From assembly GCF_000153465.1 (NCBI RefSeq), contig NZ_CH672387.1:340179-404178 (forward strand): a stretch of DNA of 64,000 bases, read 5' to 3'. Positions 1 to 8,821 of this stretch are shown here, in pieces. The DNA is from Aurantimonas manganoxydans SI85-9A1. Its GTDB lineage: Bacteria > Pseudomonadota > Alphaproteobacteria > Rhizobiales > Rhizobiaceae. The position numbers were made by a program, and so were the translations under genes. Below the pieces are notes generated by a model. It searched no databases. It was not told the DNA's origin and saw only the letters and a program-made list of their open reading frames with translations. Positions within the stretch are counted from its first letter, which is position 1, and every line of letters starts with the position of its first letter.

Positions 1-968
<968 letters not shown>

Positions 969-1055
969 TTCTCATTCGTCAATGCCCACCCCCAAAAGGG
1001 TGCGCAACACAAACACAATGCCCTCTCAAGACCAGCTTCCAACTTGCCATTTGCC

Positions 1056-1174
1056 GACCTGGTGGTTCTAGCGGGGCGGCCGCACCCGATCCCATTCCGA
1101 ACTCGGCCGTGAAACGCCCCAGCGCCCATGATACTTCGTCTCAAGACGCGGGAAAGTCGGTCGCCGCCAGGTCT
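1056..1174 (+). rRNA. rrf: 5S ribosomal RNA
   Basis: A 119-nt segment begins gacctggtgg and ends cgccaggtct, so its two ends pair as the 5S terminal helix. The conserved loop stretch cccgatcccattccgaactc follows 30 bases in. It lies 87 bases after the 23S end on the same strand, the usual rrn order. No tRNA-fMet is seen after it, although many alphaproteobacterial rrn operons carry one there. Ends are approximate by one or two bases. Confidence 0.93.
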
Positions 1175-1222
1175 GCAAATCGCAAGTTGCTACAAGAGAC
1201 CCTTCTTCACACCGCACCACAC

Positions 1223-1257
1223 AAAGCCCCTCGCGCCCCCCAGCCGAGGGGCTTTTT
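1223..1257 (+). terminator. rrn operon intrinsic terminator
   Basis: aaagcccctcg and cgaggggcttt form a perfect 11-bp stem about 50 bases after the 5S gene, and a T-run continues after the second arm. This is a classical rho-independent terminator closing the ribosomal operon. Confidence 0.92.
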
Positions 1258-1494
1258 GCGTTCGGGGGTATGTTTCAGGCGTCTGGTCTCACGCGGGACC
1301 GCCGATGAGCGTCCGGTGGCTTGAGATGAGGTGACGTCGATGCCTCCTCGTACCCCGTGCCGTCGTGCAATTGGCGACGACGTTGCCGGCCCGGCGCGAG
1401 TGAACGGTCGAAGCTATAGGCGCTCGCTCTCGGTTGCCGGCTCTTCTTTGTGACTGCGATCTCTCGGGCGAGCGCTGCGCCTGTAGCGCGGCTA
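1258..1494. other. Intergenic region between rrn terminator and IS630 element
   Basis: I see no gene, tRNA or clear regulatory site in this 237-base stretch. It ends at the TA dinucleotide (1493-1494) that flanks the left end of the insertion sequence. Confidence 0.6.
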
Positions 1495-1505
1495 GAGCGT
1501 CGGAC
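1495..1505 (+). repeat. IS630 left terminal inverted repeat
   Basis: gagcgtcggac, preceded by the target TA at 1493-1494. It is the exact reverse complement of the right end at 2536-2546. Confidence 0.85.
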
Positions 1506-1575
1506 TGAATCCCAGAATCCCCGGTTCGCTTCCCTTTAAGCCTTCACCGTGATTCCCTCGTGTTGGAGGTGGATC

Positions 1576-1965
1576 ATGAGCAAAAGCTATTCGATTGATC
1601 TGCGTGAACGGGTCGCCGGCTTCATCGACAAAGGGCAGTCTCGTCGGGCGGCGGCTCGCCATTTTGGCGTTAGCGAGAGCTTTGCGATCAAGCTGGACCA
1701 GCGGCGAGTCCGGTCAGGATCGATCGCACCGCAGAAGCAAGGCCGCCCTCGCGGTAGCGGAAAGCTGGAGGTGTTTGAGGCCTTTCTGATCGGCGTCGTC
1801 GAAGCCAAGCCCGACATCACCATGCCGGAACTGGCCGCGCTGCTGACGGAGGCGCACAGCGTGACCGCCGCCCCGGCGGTGCTGTCGCGCTTTCTGTGCC
1901 GGCGCGGCTTCACATATAAAAAAATGCCTGATGGCGTCGGAATGCGCACGCGCCAACGTGCGTGA
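1576..1965 (+). CDS. IS630 transposase, N-terminal part (OrfA)
   Basis: The frame encodes the DNA-binding half of an IS630 transposase. It opens [13 protein letters not shown] and has the helix-turn-helix segment [18 protein letters not shown] at about residues 20-37, then a basic linker and a second winged-helix-like segment ending FTYKK. The ATG at 1576 lies behind ggaggtgg, a good ribosome site, and is preferred over an ATG at 1549. Homologues normally run from YKK straight into a [10 protein letters not shown] segment. Here that continuation lies in the +1 frame, after a run of seven A (1918-1924). The frame then runs about 14 codons of unrelated sequence to its stop. The two halves either join by ribosomal or transcriptional slippage on the A-run or are separated by a one-base insertion. 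Confidence 0.85.
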   Translation: MSKSYSIDLRERVAGFIDKGQSRRAAARHFGVSESFAIKLDQRRVRSGSIAPQKQGRPRGSGKLEVFEAFLIGVVEAKPDITMPELAALLTEAHSVTAAPAVLSRFLCRRGFTYKKMPDGVGMRTRQRA

Positions 1966-2533
1966 GGAGCGCCGGGTCTGGAAGACCAAGCGCCAGCCCC
2001 GGATGCGATTGGCGCCGCAGCGTCTGGTGTTCATCGACGAGACGTCGGTGACGACCAAGATGGCCCGGCTGCGCGGCCGTAGCCGGCGCGGCCGGAGACT
2101 GCGCGCCGACGCACCCTTCGGCCACTGGGGCACCCAGACCTTCATTGCCGGCCTGCGCTGCCACGAACTAACCGCACCCTGGGTCATCGACCGGCCGCTC
2201 AACCGATCCGCCTTCGACACCTACATCGAGACCCAGCTCGCGCCGACGCTGCGCAAAGGCGACATCGTCATTCTCGACAATCTTGCTGTCCACAAAAGTC
2301 AGCGGGCGGCCGAGTGCCTTCGACGAAGAGGCGCCTGGTTCCTATTCCTGCCACCCTATTCGCCGGATCTGAACCCGATCGAGATGGCGTTCTCAAAGCT
2401 GAAGGCACATCTGCGCAAGGCTGCCGCCAGGACATTCGACGATCTCTGGAAGGCCATCGGCGATATCTGCGGCCTCTTTGAACCAGAAGAGTGCTGGAAC
2501 TACCTCAAGGCCGCGGGATATGCGTCTGATTAA
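1931..2533 (+). CDS. IS630 transposase, catalytic part (OrfB)
   Basis: This frame carries the RNase-H-like DDE domain of the transposase. The three acidic residues are visible: D in VFIDET, D in [10 protein letters not shown], and E in [13 protein letters not shown]. The spacing between the second D and the E fits the IS630/Tc1 D34-35E pattern. The C-terminal segment with [12 protein letters not shown] is typical of the family. It overlaps OrfA by 35 bases in the +1 frame. Its first ATG (1931) has no good ribosome site, so it is probably made as an OrfA-OrfB fusion if it is made at all. Confidence 0.85.
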   Translation: MASECARANVREERRVWKTKRQPRMRLAPQRLVFIDETSVTTKMARLRGRSRRGRRLRADAPFGHWGTQTFIAGLRCHELTAPWVIDRPLNRSAFDTYIETQLAPTLRKGDIVILDNLAVHKSQRAAECLRRRGAWFLFLPPYSPDLNPIEMAFSKLKAHLRKAAARTFDDLWKAIGDICGLFEPEECWNYLKAAGYASD

Positions 2534-2535
2534 GC

Positions 2536-2546
2536 GTCCGACGCTC
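2536..2546 (-). repeat. IS630 right terminal inverted repeat
   Basis: gtccgacgctc followed by TA (2547-2548). It is the exact reverse complement of the left repeat at 1495-1505. Confidence 0.85.
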
Positions 2547-2666
2547 TAACACCGCCGCGGGTTCGAAGATGCAGTCGCACGATCATGAGGGCGAGCCGCG
2601 GAGGAGGTTCCGCATGTGTGCGCTACGGATGTTTTCTACACCCTCAGCACGGCTCCGGTTCCCCGT

Positions 2667-3596
2667 TCAATGCCTGACTGCCCGGCCATAATAGCCGCGC
2701 ATGAGGAGGGGCGTCAGGAACATCGGGATCTGGTAGCAGCCGACGAAGACCATCATGGCCTCCAAAGACGCAGGGGGCAGGGCAATCAGGAACAGTGCCA
2801 GATTGCGGTTGCCGGCCATCAGCGCGACGGCGCCGCCGACCGCCGGATCACTGCCGGCACGGCGCATGGCGGTGTTGGCCGCGATCTGCAGCCCGAAATT
2901 CAGTGCGAAGGCGGCCGCGAGCATCTCGGTGACTTGCAGCGGATCGCGCAGCAGCATCGGCTGGATCGCATCCATCAGCCCAAGCACGAGAGCGGCGAGC
3001 AGAAGTGCGCTGACGGCATCCAGCATCACGATGGCGTCCGATTGTGGTCCGGGGCGCCAGATCTGCCGCACGACGACCGCAAGGCCACCGGCCAGCGCGA
3101 TGACGCCGAGAAGGCGCAAAGCCGGCTCCAGCGGCGAGATCGCCGCGCCGGGAAAGACGATCTGCAGGGGCAGCATCGAGGTGAGCGGCAGGAGGAGCGT
3201 GCCCCAGACCAGCAGTCGCAGCGCGGTCATGCCATCGAGCCCGGTGAGGGCGGCGAGGCCCGCGCCCCCGGTGATCGGCGCTGCGGCCAGGGTGAGGATG
3301 ACGACGCTGGCAAGCGGGCCGCTGACACCGCCGAGGTGGAGGATCGCAGCGACGGCGAGGGGCAGCGCGAGCTGCAGGAACAGGACCAGCGGCACGTCGC
3401 GCCGCATATGGGTGAAGGACCGCGCGATCTGGGCGGGATCCACCCGCAGGACCGAGACGAAGAGGATCGCGGCGATCAGCGGAAACAGGCCGGCCCGCAT
3501 GAGCGACGCGAGCCCGGGAAGCAGCACGCCACCAACAAGGCCGGCCACCAGCATCCAGCGGCCATTGCGGGCGATGATCGTCAGAAGCCGTGTCAT
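2667..3596 (-). CDS. BASS-superfamily-like membrane transporter
   Basis: A 309-residue protein that is almost wholly hydrophobic, with about nine to ten predicted membrane spans. The architecture and the late segment ALMAGNRNLALFLIALP resemble the bile acid:sodium symporter (BASS)/ArsB-like fold, in which two inverted five-helix repeats form the transport core. The substrate cannot be read from sequence. The gene lies 94 bases downstream of an MFS transporter gene on the same strand and could be co-transcribed with it. Its 3' end faces the rrn operon and IS630 element. The assignment rests on hydropathy and the GNRN motif, so another ten-helix carrier family remains possible. Confidence 0.6.
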   Translation of the reverse strand: MTRLLTIIARNGRWMLVAGLVGGVLLPGLASLMRAGLFPLIAAILFVSVLRVDPAQIARSFTHMRRDVPLVLFLQLALPLAVAAILHLGGVSGPLASVVILTLAAAPITGGAGLAALTGLDGMTALRLLVWGTLLLPLTSMLPLQIVFPGAAISPLEPALRLLGVIALAGGLAVVVRQIWRPGPQSDAIVMLDAVSALLLAALVLGLMDAIQPMLLRDPLQVTEMLAAAFALNFGLQIAANTAMRRAGSDPAVGGAVALMAGNRNLALFLIALPPASLEAMMVFVGCYQIPMFLTPLLMRGYYGRAVRH

Positions 3597-3690
3597 GGCT
3601 CGTCAGACGCCTTTCTGCTCAGGCTGTCGGTGTGGCGACATGCGCCCGGCAGCTCTCTGCCGGCTACGATCGCCGGTCTGAGCCGACGGT

Positions 3691-4944
3691 TCACGCCGGT
3701 CTGGGATCTGCGGCGCCGGTCTTGCGGCGATCGCGCCGCCAGGTGGCGGCGGCGAGACAGCCGCCGATGATGGCCAGGCCGGTGAGAACGCCGTAGCTGC
3801 CGATATAGCTGCCGACATGATTGTGCACCGAGGAGAACAGGGTCGGTCCTACCAGCACGCCGGCGAAGGTGACGAACATGGCGGTGCCGGTGACCGAGCC
3901 GACGGCGCGCAGGGGGCTGAGGCGCGCGACTTCGGAGAGATAGACGCCGTTCCAGCCGACGCCGGTGAGGCCGAGCAGCATGAAGGCTGCGATCACGGCG
4001 GCGAGCGGCCATTGCGGCGAGACGAAGAGGATCGTGGTCGAGACCACGGCCATCAGTACGGCGAGGCCGGTGAGGACGGCGAGACCGCTGTGGATGCGAT
4101 CGGCGACATGGCCCCACAGCAGGCGGCCGACGGCGCCCATGACCTGGACGGCGGCCAGAACCATGCCGGCCTCGATGAGGCCCATGTGCAATTCCTCCAC
4201 CAGCAGCACGACGAGGAAGGCGACGAGGCAGAGCTGGATGGCGGAAAAGCAGAAGGAGGCCGCGGCCAGAATGAGCAACGAGCGGTCGGAGCGGATGGTC
4301 GTCAGGCCGAGGCCGGCCGAGCGCAGCAGCCGGGTTGCCGGGTTTGCATGGGCATCGAGACGGGCGCGGCCGCGCTCTAGGGCCAGCATCAGCACGATGC
4401 AGGTCGCGGCCACGGCCCACAGCACGGCGCCCCATCCGAACGCCACCGCCATCGGCGCGCCGATGAGCCCGGCCATGATGCCGCCGATCGGGACGCCGGT
4501 CTGCTTGATGGAGAAGAAGAGATTGCGCCGATGCGCCGGCGAATGGCGCTGCAGGAGATCGGAGGCGGACGGGTTGATCAGTCCGTAGGAAAGGCCGATG
4601 GCCAGCGATCCGGCGATCATGCCGGCAAGATGGGGTATGCTGGCGAGAAGGCAGCCCGCCGCCGTCAGCGCCATCGCGGTCTGGCCGGTGCGGCAGGGGC
4701 CCCAGCGGGACACGACCGCGCCGCCGACCAGCGAGGACAGCATCGCTGCCAGATAGACCAGCCCGACCTGATAGCCGACGAAGCTCGACGGCACGCCGAG
4801 GGTGAGTGCGACGGCGGGGGCAAGGGCCGGCACGGTCAGCACTGCGGCGGTGCCGAGCGCCTGGATGATGGTGGTCTCGGCCAGCAGCCATGGCAAGCTC
4901 ACGGCCTCGCCGGGCCGGTCGGAAACGGACGCGTCTGTCGTCAT
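3691..4944 (-). CDS. Major facilitator superfamily transporter
   Basis: A 417-residue inner-membrane carrier with twelve predicted spans in two six-helix halves. The loop between spans 2 and 3 has the degenerate MFS motif A GGAVVSRWGPCRTGQ. A conserved stretch after span 4 (LINPSASDLLQRHSPAHRRN, then FFSIKQTGVPIGG) marks the subfamily often annotated as CynX/NimT-like or YbfB-like MFS permeases. Start chosen at the ATG giving MTTDASVSD; the hydrophilic leader is short, as usual. No substrate can be assigned. It sits upstream of the BASS-like gene on the same strand. The 262 bases upstream to the GntR gene hold no further gene. Confidence 0.8.
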   Translation of the reverse strand: MTTDASVSDRPGEAVSLPWLLAETTIIQALGTAAVLTVPALAPAVALTLGVPSSFVGYQVGLVYLAAMLSSLVGGAVVSRWGPCRTGQTAMALTAAGCLLASIPHLAGMIAGSLAIGLSYGLINPSASDLLQRHSPAHRRNLFFSIKQTGVPIGGIMAGLIGAPMAVAFGWGAVLWAVAATCIVLMLALERGRARLDAHANPATRLLRSAGLGLTTIRSDRSLLILAAASFCFSAIQLCLVAFLVVLLVEELHMGLIEAGMVLAAVQVMGAVGRLLWGHVADRIHSGLAVLTGLAVLMAVVSTTILFVSPQWPLAAVIAAFMLLGLTGVGWNGVYLSEVARLSPLRAVGSVTGTAMFVTFAGVLVGPTLFSSVHNHVGSYIGSYGVLTGLAIIGGCLAAATWRRDRRKTGAADPRPA

Positions 4945-5206
4945 GGGGTGGATGCTGCCTCTGTCGAACCCGGACGCCGTCGGCGATCCGGTTGCGGGAG
5001 CCCGGCAAGACGGGCGCCAAGATCATGCGACCTTACTAGTCTGGGAGGGTCCGCGACAATGGCCGGCGGGTCTGCCGTGTCGGACGCGGCCGCTTACGCG
5101 CCGCTTGGTGCCGGATGAGCCGCGGGGTCGGGACGGTTCGTCGCGGAGCGGCGCGGCCCGATTGTTCGCAGGCATCCAGCCCCGACAGCTCGATGTCGTC
5201 TCGACG

Positions 5207-5881
5207 TTAGACGACGGTCTTCACGCGGTCCCAGGTCTTCTGCAGATGTCGGGCGAGAACCTCGCCGAGCCGCTCGCCGTCGCGGTTCCGCAGGGCCACG
5301 GCCATCTCCTCATGCTCGGCGACCGCCTTGGCCCAGGCCTCCGGTCCCTGGTTGCCGAGAAATCGGATGCGTTTCAGCCGGGCCTGGATGGTGCCTTGCA
5401 CGTCGATGAGCATGTTGTTGCGCGACAGCCGGGCGATGCCGGAGTGGATCGCCTGGTTCATCTTGTAATAGGGCAGGCGCTCGCGCTTCTCGTAATAGCC
5501 GATCATGGCGTCGTGCACGGCCAGCAATTCGGCAAGCTCGTCGTCGGTGGCGCGTTCGCAGCACAGGCGGCCCGCCAGCTTCTCGAGCTCGGCCAGCACT
5601 TCCAGCATCGAGGCGACGTCCTCGGGCGACAGGCGCCGCACAACGCTGCCGCGGGACGGGCGAATGTCGATCAGTCCTTCGCCGGCGAGGGTGCGCAGCG
5701 CCTCGCGCAGGGGCGTGCGTGAGACACCGAGGCTCTGGACGAGGGCCGCCTCGTTGATTCGCGAATCCGGCGGGAGATGCCCCTCGATGATCATGTCGCG
5801 GATCCGCCCGGCGACCTGCTCATGCAGGGTCTGCCGCTGGATCAGGGGCGCGTCCAGCGTCGCCGTCTCTGCCGCATCCAT
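5207..5881 (-). CDS. GntR-family regulator, FadR/FCD subfamily
   Basis: A 224-residue transcription factor. Residues about 15-85 are the winged helix-turn-helix, with the signature LGVSRTPLREALRTLAGEGL; residues about 90-220 form the FCD ligand domain. Candidate metal/effector histidines lie in MNQAIHSGIA, AEHEEMAVAL and ARHLQKTWD. It is divergent from pdxA2 and the TRAP genes, with 120 bases between start codons that contain a 9-bp inverted repeat (5957-5979). By family behaviour it should repress the divergent pdxA2-dctPQM unit and be released by the substrate or a breakdown product. The effector is unknown. Confidence 0.88.
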   Translation of the reverse strand: MDAAETATLDAPLIQRQTLHEQVAGRIRDMIIEGHLPPDSRINEAALVQSLGVSRTPLREALRTLAGEGLIDIRPSRGSVVRRLSPEDVASMLEVLAELEKLAGRLCCERATDDELAELLAVHDAMIGYYEKRERLPYYKMNQAIHSGIARLSRNNMLIDVQGTIQARLKRIRFLGNQGPEAWAKAVAEHEEMAVALRNRDGERLGEVLARHLQKTWDRVKTVV

Positions 5882-5956
5882 CTGGTTCGCCTTCCTGCAT
5901 CGCTCGGGTCGTCGGGGAGATTATAGCAAAAAGGGGGCTTGTGGGGGCAAAGAAAA

Positions 5957-5979
5957 ATATCGTATGCAAAATGCGATAT
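5957..5979. promoter_or_regulatory. Candidate GntR operator upstream of pdxA2
   Basis: The arms ATATCGTAT and ATGCGATAT (8 of 9 pairs matching) are separated by five bases. They lie between the divergent gntR and pdxA2 starts, 23 bases before the pdxA2 ATG. Position and symmetry fit an operator of the neighbouring FCD-type GntR protein. Confidence 0.5.
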
Positions 5980-6001
5980 GCGGAACCGGTGAGGAAACAG
6001 C

Positions 6002-7084
6002 ATGCCCCAGTCCCAAGTCCTGGCCTTTGCCATTGGTGATCCGGCCGGAATCAGCCCGGAGCTGGCCGCGCGGCTTCTCGCCGATCCCGTGGCGCAGACG
6101 GCGACCCTTCTGGTGATCGGCGACCGCCGGGTGCTCGACATGGGCGCCGCCCATGCCGGCGTCACGCTGGATCTGCCGACGGTCACGGCCGAGGAACTCG
6201 GCACCGGGCGGCCGCAGCACAGCTGCTTCGTCGATCTCAAGAACTGCGATCCGGCGGCGATCACGCTGGGCGTCTCGAGCCCGGAGGGTGGCGCATCGGC
6301 GCTGGCGAATTTCCGCTGCGCGCTTCTGGCGGCCAAGAACGGCTATGCCGACGCGGTGTTCTTCACGCCCTTCAACAAGCACTCGATGCGCCTGTCGGAG
6401 AGCGATTATGTCGACGAGATCGGCTTCGTGAACCGGACCATCGAGGTCACCAAGAACGGCAGCGAGTTCAACGTCCTCGACGAGGTCTGGAACGCCCGCT
6501 GCACCTCGCATATCCCGCTGTCGAAGGTCGCCGAGACGATCACCGAGGATCGCGTCTTCGAGAGCCTGCGGCTGACCATCGAGACGATGCAGGGCGCCGG
6601 TTACGAGCGGCCGCGCATCGGCGTCGCCGCGCTCAACCCGCATGCCGGCGACGGCGGCAATTTCGGCACCGAGGACGACGCGATCATCCTGCCCGCCGTG
6701 CAGCGCGCCCAGGCCCACCAGATGGCCGTCACCGGCCCTGTGCCGTCCGACACGGTCTTCGTGCGCGCCATGAAGGGCGAGTTCGACGCCGTCCTGACCA
6801 TGTTCCACGACCAGGGCCAGATCGCCATGAAGCTGATCGGCTTCGATCGCGGCGTCACGCTGATCGCCGGCTATCCGTTCCCGATCGTCACGCCGGCCCA
6901 TGGGACGGCCTTCGACATCGCCGGACAGGGCATCGCCAATCCGGGTGCCGGGCAGAAGGCGATCGAACTCGGCCTGATGCTGGCGGCCCGAAAGGCTGCC
7001 GAGGGGGACATCCTGCCGCCGCCGGAAACGCCGCTGTCGGCACTGTTCGCCAAGGGGCTGCAGGGACCCCGGGCCGCCGCCTGA
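6002..7084 (+). CDS. PdxA2-like 4-phospho-hydroxyacid dehydrogenase
   Basis: A 360-residue member of the PdxA family of metal- and NAD-dependent beta-decarboxylating dehydrogenases. The N-terminal GDPAGISPE motif, three putative metal-ligand histidines (H170 in TSHIPL, H214 in NPHAGDGG, H269 in FHDQG) and the late AHGTAFDIAG segment are all present. It differs from biosynthetic PdxA in being about 30 residues longer, and the usual PGHTE substrate loop is replaced by a different segment around residues 123-165. In catabolic settings PdxA2 proteins oxidise four-carbon acid sugar phosphates (for example threonate or erythronate 4-phosphate) made by a DUF1537 kinase; no such kinase lies in this window. 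It is followed by TRAP genes on the same strand. A catabolic role is inferred; vitamin B6 synthesis is less likely. Confidence 0.78.
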   Translation: MPQSQVLAFAIGDPAGISPELAARLLADPVAQTATLLVIGDRRVLDMGAAHAGVTLDLPTVTAEELGTGRPQHSCFVDLKNCDPAAITLGVSSPEGGASALANFRCALLAAKNGYADAVFFTPFNKHSMRLSESDYVDEIGFVNRTIEVTKNGSEFNVLDEVWNARCTSHIPLSKVAETITEDRVFESLRLTIETMQGAGYERPRIGVAALNPHAGDGGNFGTEDDAIILPAVQRAQAHQMAVTGPVPSDTVFVRAMKGEFDAVLTMFHDQGQIAMKLIGFDRGVTLIAGYPFPIVTPAHGTAFDIAGQGIANPGAGQKAIELGLMLAARKAAEGDILPPPETPLSALFAKGLQGPRAAA

Positions 7085-7100
7085 GGGGCCAGTTCCCCTC
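7083..7100 (+). terminator. Small stem-loop at the pdxA2 stop codon
   Basis: gagggg and cccctc pair across a 6-base loop and overlap the pdxA2 TGA. There is no T-run, so it may only attenuate or stabilise the message ahead of dctP. Confidence 0.3.
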
Positions 7101-7184
7101 CAATACATCCAAGACGACCGCCAAGGTCGCGTCGCGCAGACACCAGCCACCATCCAATCCAAACGATCTGACGGGAGGACCCAC

Positions 7185-8165
7185 ATGATCCACTTCACGC
7201 TGAAATCGGCCGTTGCCGCCGCCGCACTTCTGGCTGCCAGCGGCTTCGCCCAGGCGCAGGAAGAAATCATCTTCGGCTTGAGCGCCGCCAACGGTTCGCT
7301 GCAGGAGCGCACCGCCAGCGAGTTCGCGCGCCGCGCCAACGAGAAGCTCGGCGACACGGCCGTGGTGAAGGTGTTCGACTCCTCGCAGCTCGGCAAGGAC
7401 AAGGACATGCTCCAGAAGATCAAGCTGGGCACCATGCACATGACCCTGCCATCCTCGACCATGCCGGAGATCGCCGCCGAATACGCGCTGTTCGACCTGC
7501 CCTTCATGGTGAAGGACCGCGATCATCTGGCGCGCATCGACGAGACGCTGTTCCGCGACGTGCTGGTTCCGGCCGCCGAGGAGCAGGGCTATCGCCCGCT
7601 CGCCATCTGGGAGAACGGCTTCCGCCAGATCACCAACAACGAACGTCCGATCAACACCCCGGCCGATCTGCAAGGCCTGAAGATCCGCACGCCGAACTCG
7701 TCCTGGCGCGTCGAGATGTTCAAGACCTACGGCGCCAACCCGACGCCGATGTCGTTCTCGGAAGTCTTCGTCGCGCTGCAGACCGGCGTCATCGACGGCC
7801 AGGAGAACCCGCTGACCAACATCTCGGCAGGCAAGCTGAACGAGGTGCAGGAATATCTGTCGATGTCCGGCCACGTTTATTCGCCGGCCTATCCGACCGT
7901 CGGCGTCGCCGCCTTCGAGAAGCTCGACCCGGAAATCCAGGAGGTCCTGACGACCACCGCTGAGGAAGTGGCGCTGTGGGCCCGCGAGCAGGGCGCGGCC
8001 GATGACGACAAGCTGCTGAAGGAGCTCGAGGAGTCCGGCATGAAGGTCAACCAGGCCGACCGCCAGGCCTTCGTCGACGCCTCCAAGCCGCTTTATGAAA
8101 AGTTCGCCGCGGAAGTCGATGGCGGTCAGGAGATGATCGACAAGGCGATGTCGCTCGCCGACTGA
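7185..8165 (+). CDS. dctP: TRAP transporter solute-binding protein (DctP)
   Basis: A 326-residue periplasmic binding protein. The first 24 residues form a Sec signal peptide ending ASGFAQA. The mature part has the DctP features: the GT(M/L)HM segment near residue 85, the conserved arginine in GLKIRTPNS that clamps a carboxylate, and the QTGVIDGQENPL segment. This pattern implies a carboxylic (often sugar-acid) ligand. A gggagg ribosome site lies 8 bases before the ATG. It is the first gene of a dctPQM set directly behind pdxA2, so its ligand is probably the precursor of the PdxA2 substrate. An imperfect GC hairpin separates it from dctQ. Confidence 0.92.
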   Translation: MIHFTLKSAVAAAALLAASGFAQAQEEIIFGLSAANGSLQERTASEFARRANEKLGDTAVVKVFDSSQLGKDKDMLQKIKLGTMHMTLPSSTMPEIAAEYALFDLPFMVKDRDHLARIDETLFRDVLVPAAEEQGYRPLAIWENGFRQITNNERPINTPADLQGLKIRTPNSSWRVEMFKTYGANPTPMSFSEVFVALQTGVIDGQENPLTNISAGKLNEVQEYLSMSGHVYSPAYPTVGVAAFEKLDPEIQEVLTTTAEEVALWAREQGAADDDKLLKELEESGMKVNQADRQAFVDASKPLYEKFAAEVDGGQEMIDKAMSLAD

Positions 8166-8183
8166 TCGATCGCATTCCATGAC

Positions 8184-8218
8184 CGGCGGGGAGGGGCAAC
8201 GCCTCTCCCTGCCGACCG
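8184..8218 (+). promoter_or_regulatory. Intercistronic hairpin between dctP and dctQ
   Basis: The segment pairs CGGCGGGGAGG with CCTCTCCCTGCCG, with small bulges. Hairpins here are known to hold binding-protein mRNA above permease mRNA. No T-run follows, so read-through is expected. Confidence 0.4.
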
Positions 8219-8263
8219 GTCCGGGCCCTGCCCACAAGAACTCTTCATCGGGGGAACCCACCC

Positions 8264-8821
8264 ATGTCCCGGCTCGCCCGCTGGCTTGACGTCTCACTTC
8301 AGGCCGTGACGATCTTCCTGCTCGTCGTCCTCGCTCTCGTGGTGCTGCTCGGCGTCGGCTACCGCTATTCCGGCAATTCGCTGATCTGGTACGACGAGGT
8401 CGCCTCGGTGCTCCTGGCCTGGATCACCTTTACCGGCGCCGCGCTCGCGACCATGCGCAACGCGCATCTGAGCTTCAGCGGCCTGCTGTATTCCCTGCCG
8501 CCGAAAGGCCGCCTGCTGCTGTTCTCCGGCGTGGAGATCATTTTCCTGGCGACCTTCGCCGTCATCGGCTGGGCCGGCTGGGCCATTCTCGACATCTTCG
8601 GCAACGAGACGCTGATCTCGGTGCGCTTCGTCTCCCGCAGCTTCGTGCAGAGCATCCTGCCGGTGAGTGCAGGCCTGGTGATCCTGGCGCGTCTCCTGAC
8701 GCTGCCCGAACGCTACGAGGACGCCAAGATCGGGCTCGATCCCGAGGAGCGTGAGATCGCCGCCGAAATCGCTCGCGCCCAGGCCGAACTCGAAGCTTCG
8801 CGCGCTGGAGAATCCAAATGA
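8264..8821 (+). CDS. dctQ: TRAP transporter small permease (DctQ)
   Basis: A 185-residue membrane protein with four predicted spans (about residues 15-38, 49-67, 88-110 and 126-147), the normal DctQ layout. The conserved tryptophan/acid pair is in IWYDEVASVLLAWITFTGAA at the second span. The C-terminal tail is charged and helical (EEREIAAEIARAQAELEASR), longer than in many homologues. It partners DctM in the membrane and receives the substrate from DctP. Its stop overlaps the dctM start by four bases (ATGA), which points to translational coupling. Confidence 0.9.
   Translation: MSRLARWLDVSLQAVTIFLLVVLALVVLLGVGYRYSGNSLIWYDEVASVLLAWITFTGAALATMRNAHLSFSGLLYSLPPKGRLLLFSGVEIIFLATFAVIGWAGWAILDIFGNETLISVRFVSRSFVQSILPVSAGLVILARLLTLPERYEDAKIGLDPEEREIAAEIARAQAELEASRAGESK

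Larger units (their letters stand above)
1495..2546 (+). mobile_element. IS630-family insertion sequence, about 1.05 kb
   Basis: A complete-looking element with matching 11-bp terminal inverted repeats (gagcgtcggac at the left, gtccgacgctc at the right), each flanked by TA. IS630/Tc1-mariner elements insert at TA and duplicate it. Inside are two overlapping frames that together encode a DDE transposase. The element sits between the rrn terminator and a convergent membrane-protein gene, so it breaks no recognisable gene. Whether it is still active depends on whether the frame change at 1918-1930 is programmed or a lesion. Confidence 0.9.

Noticed and set aside
1258-1494. tRNA-fMet after the 5S gene
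   Set aside because: It is common in related rrn operons, but no cloverleaf could be built from this stretch.
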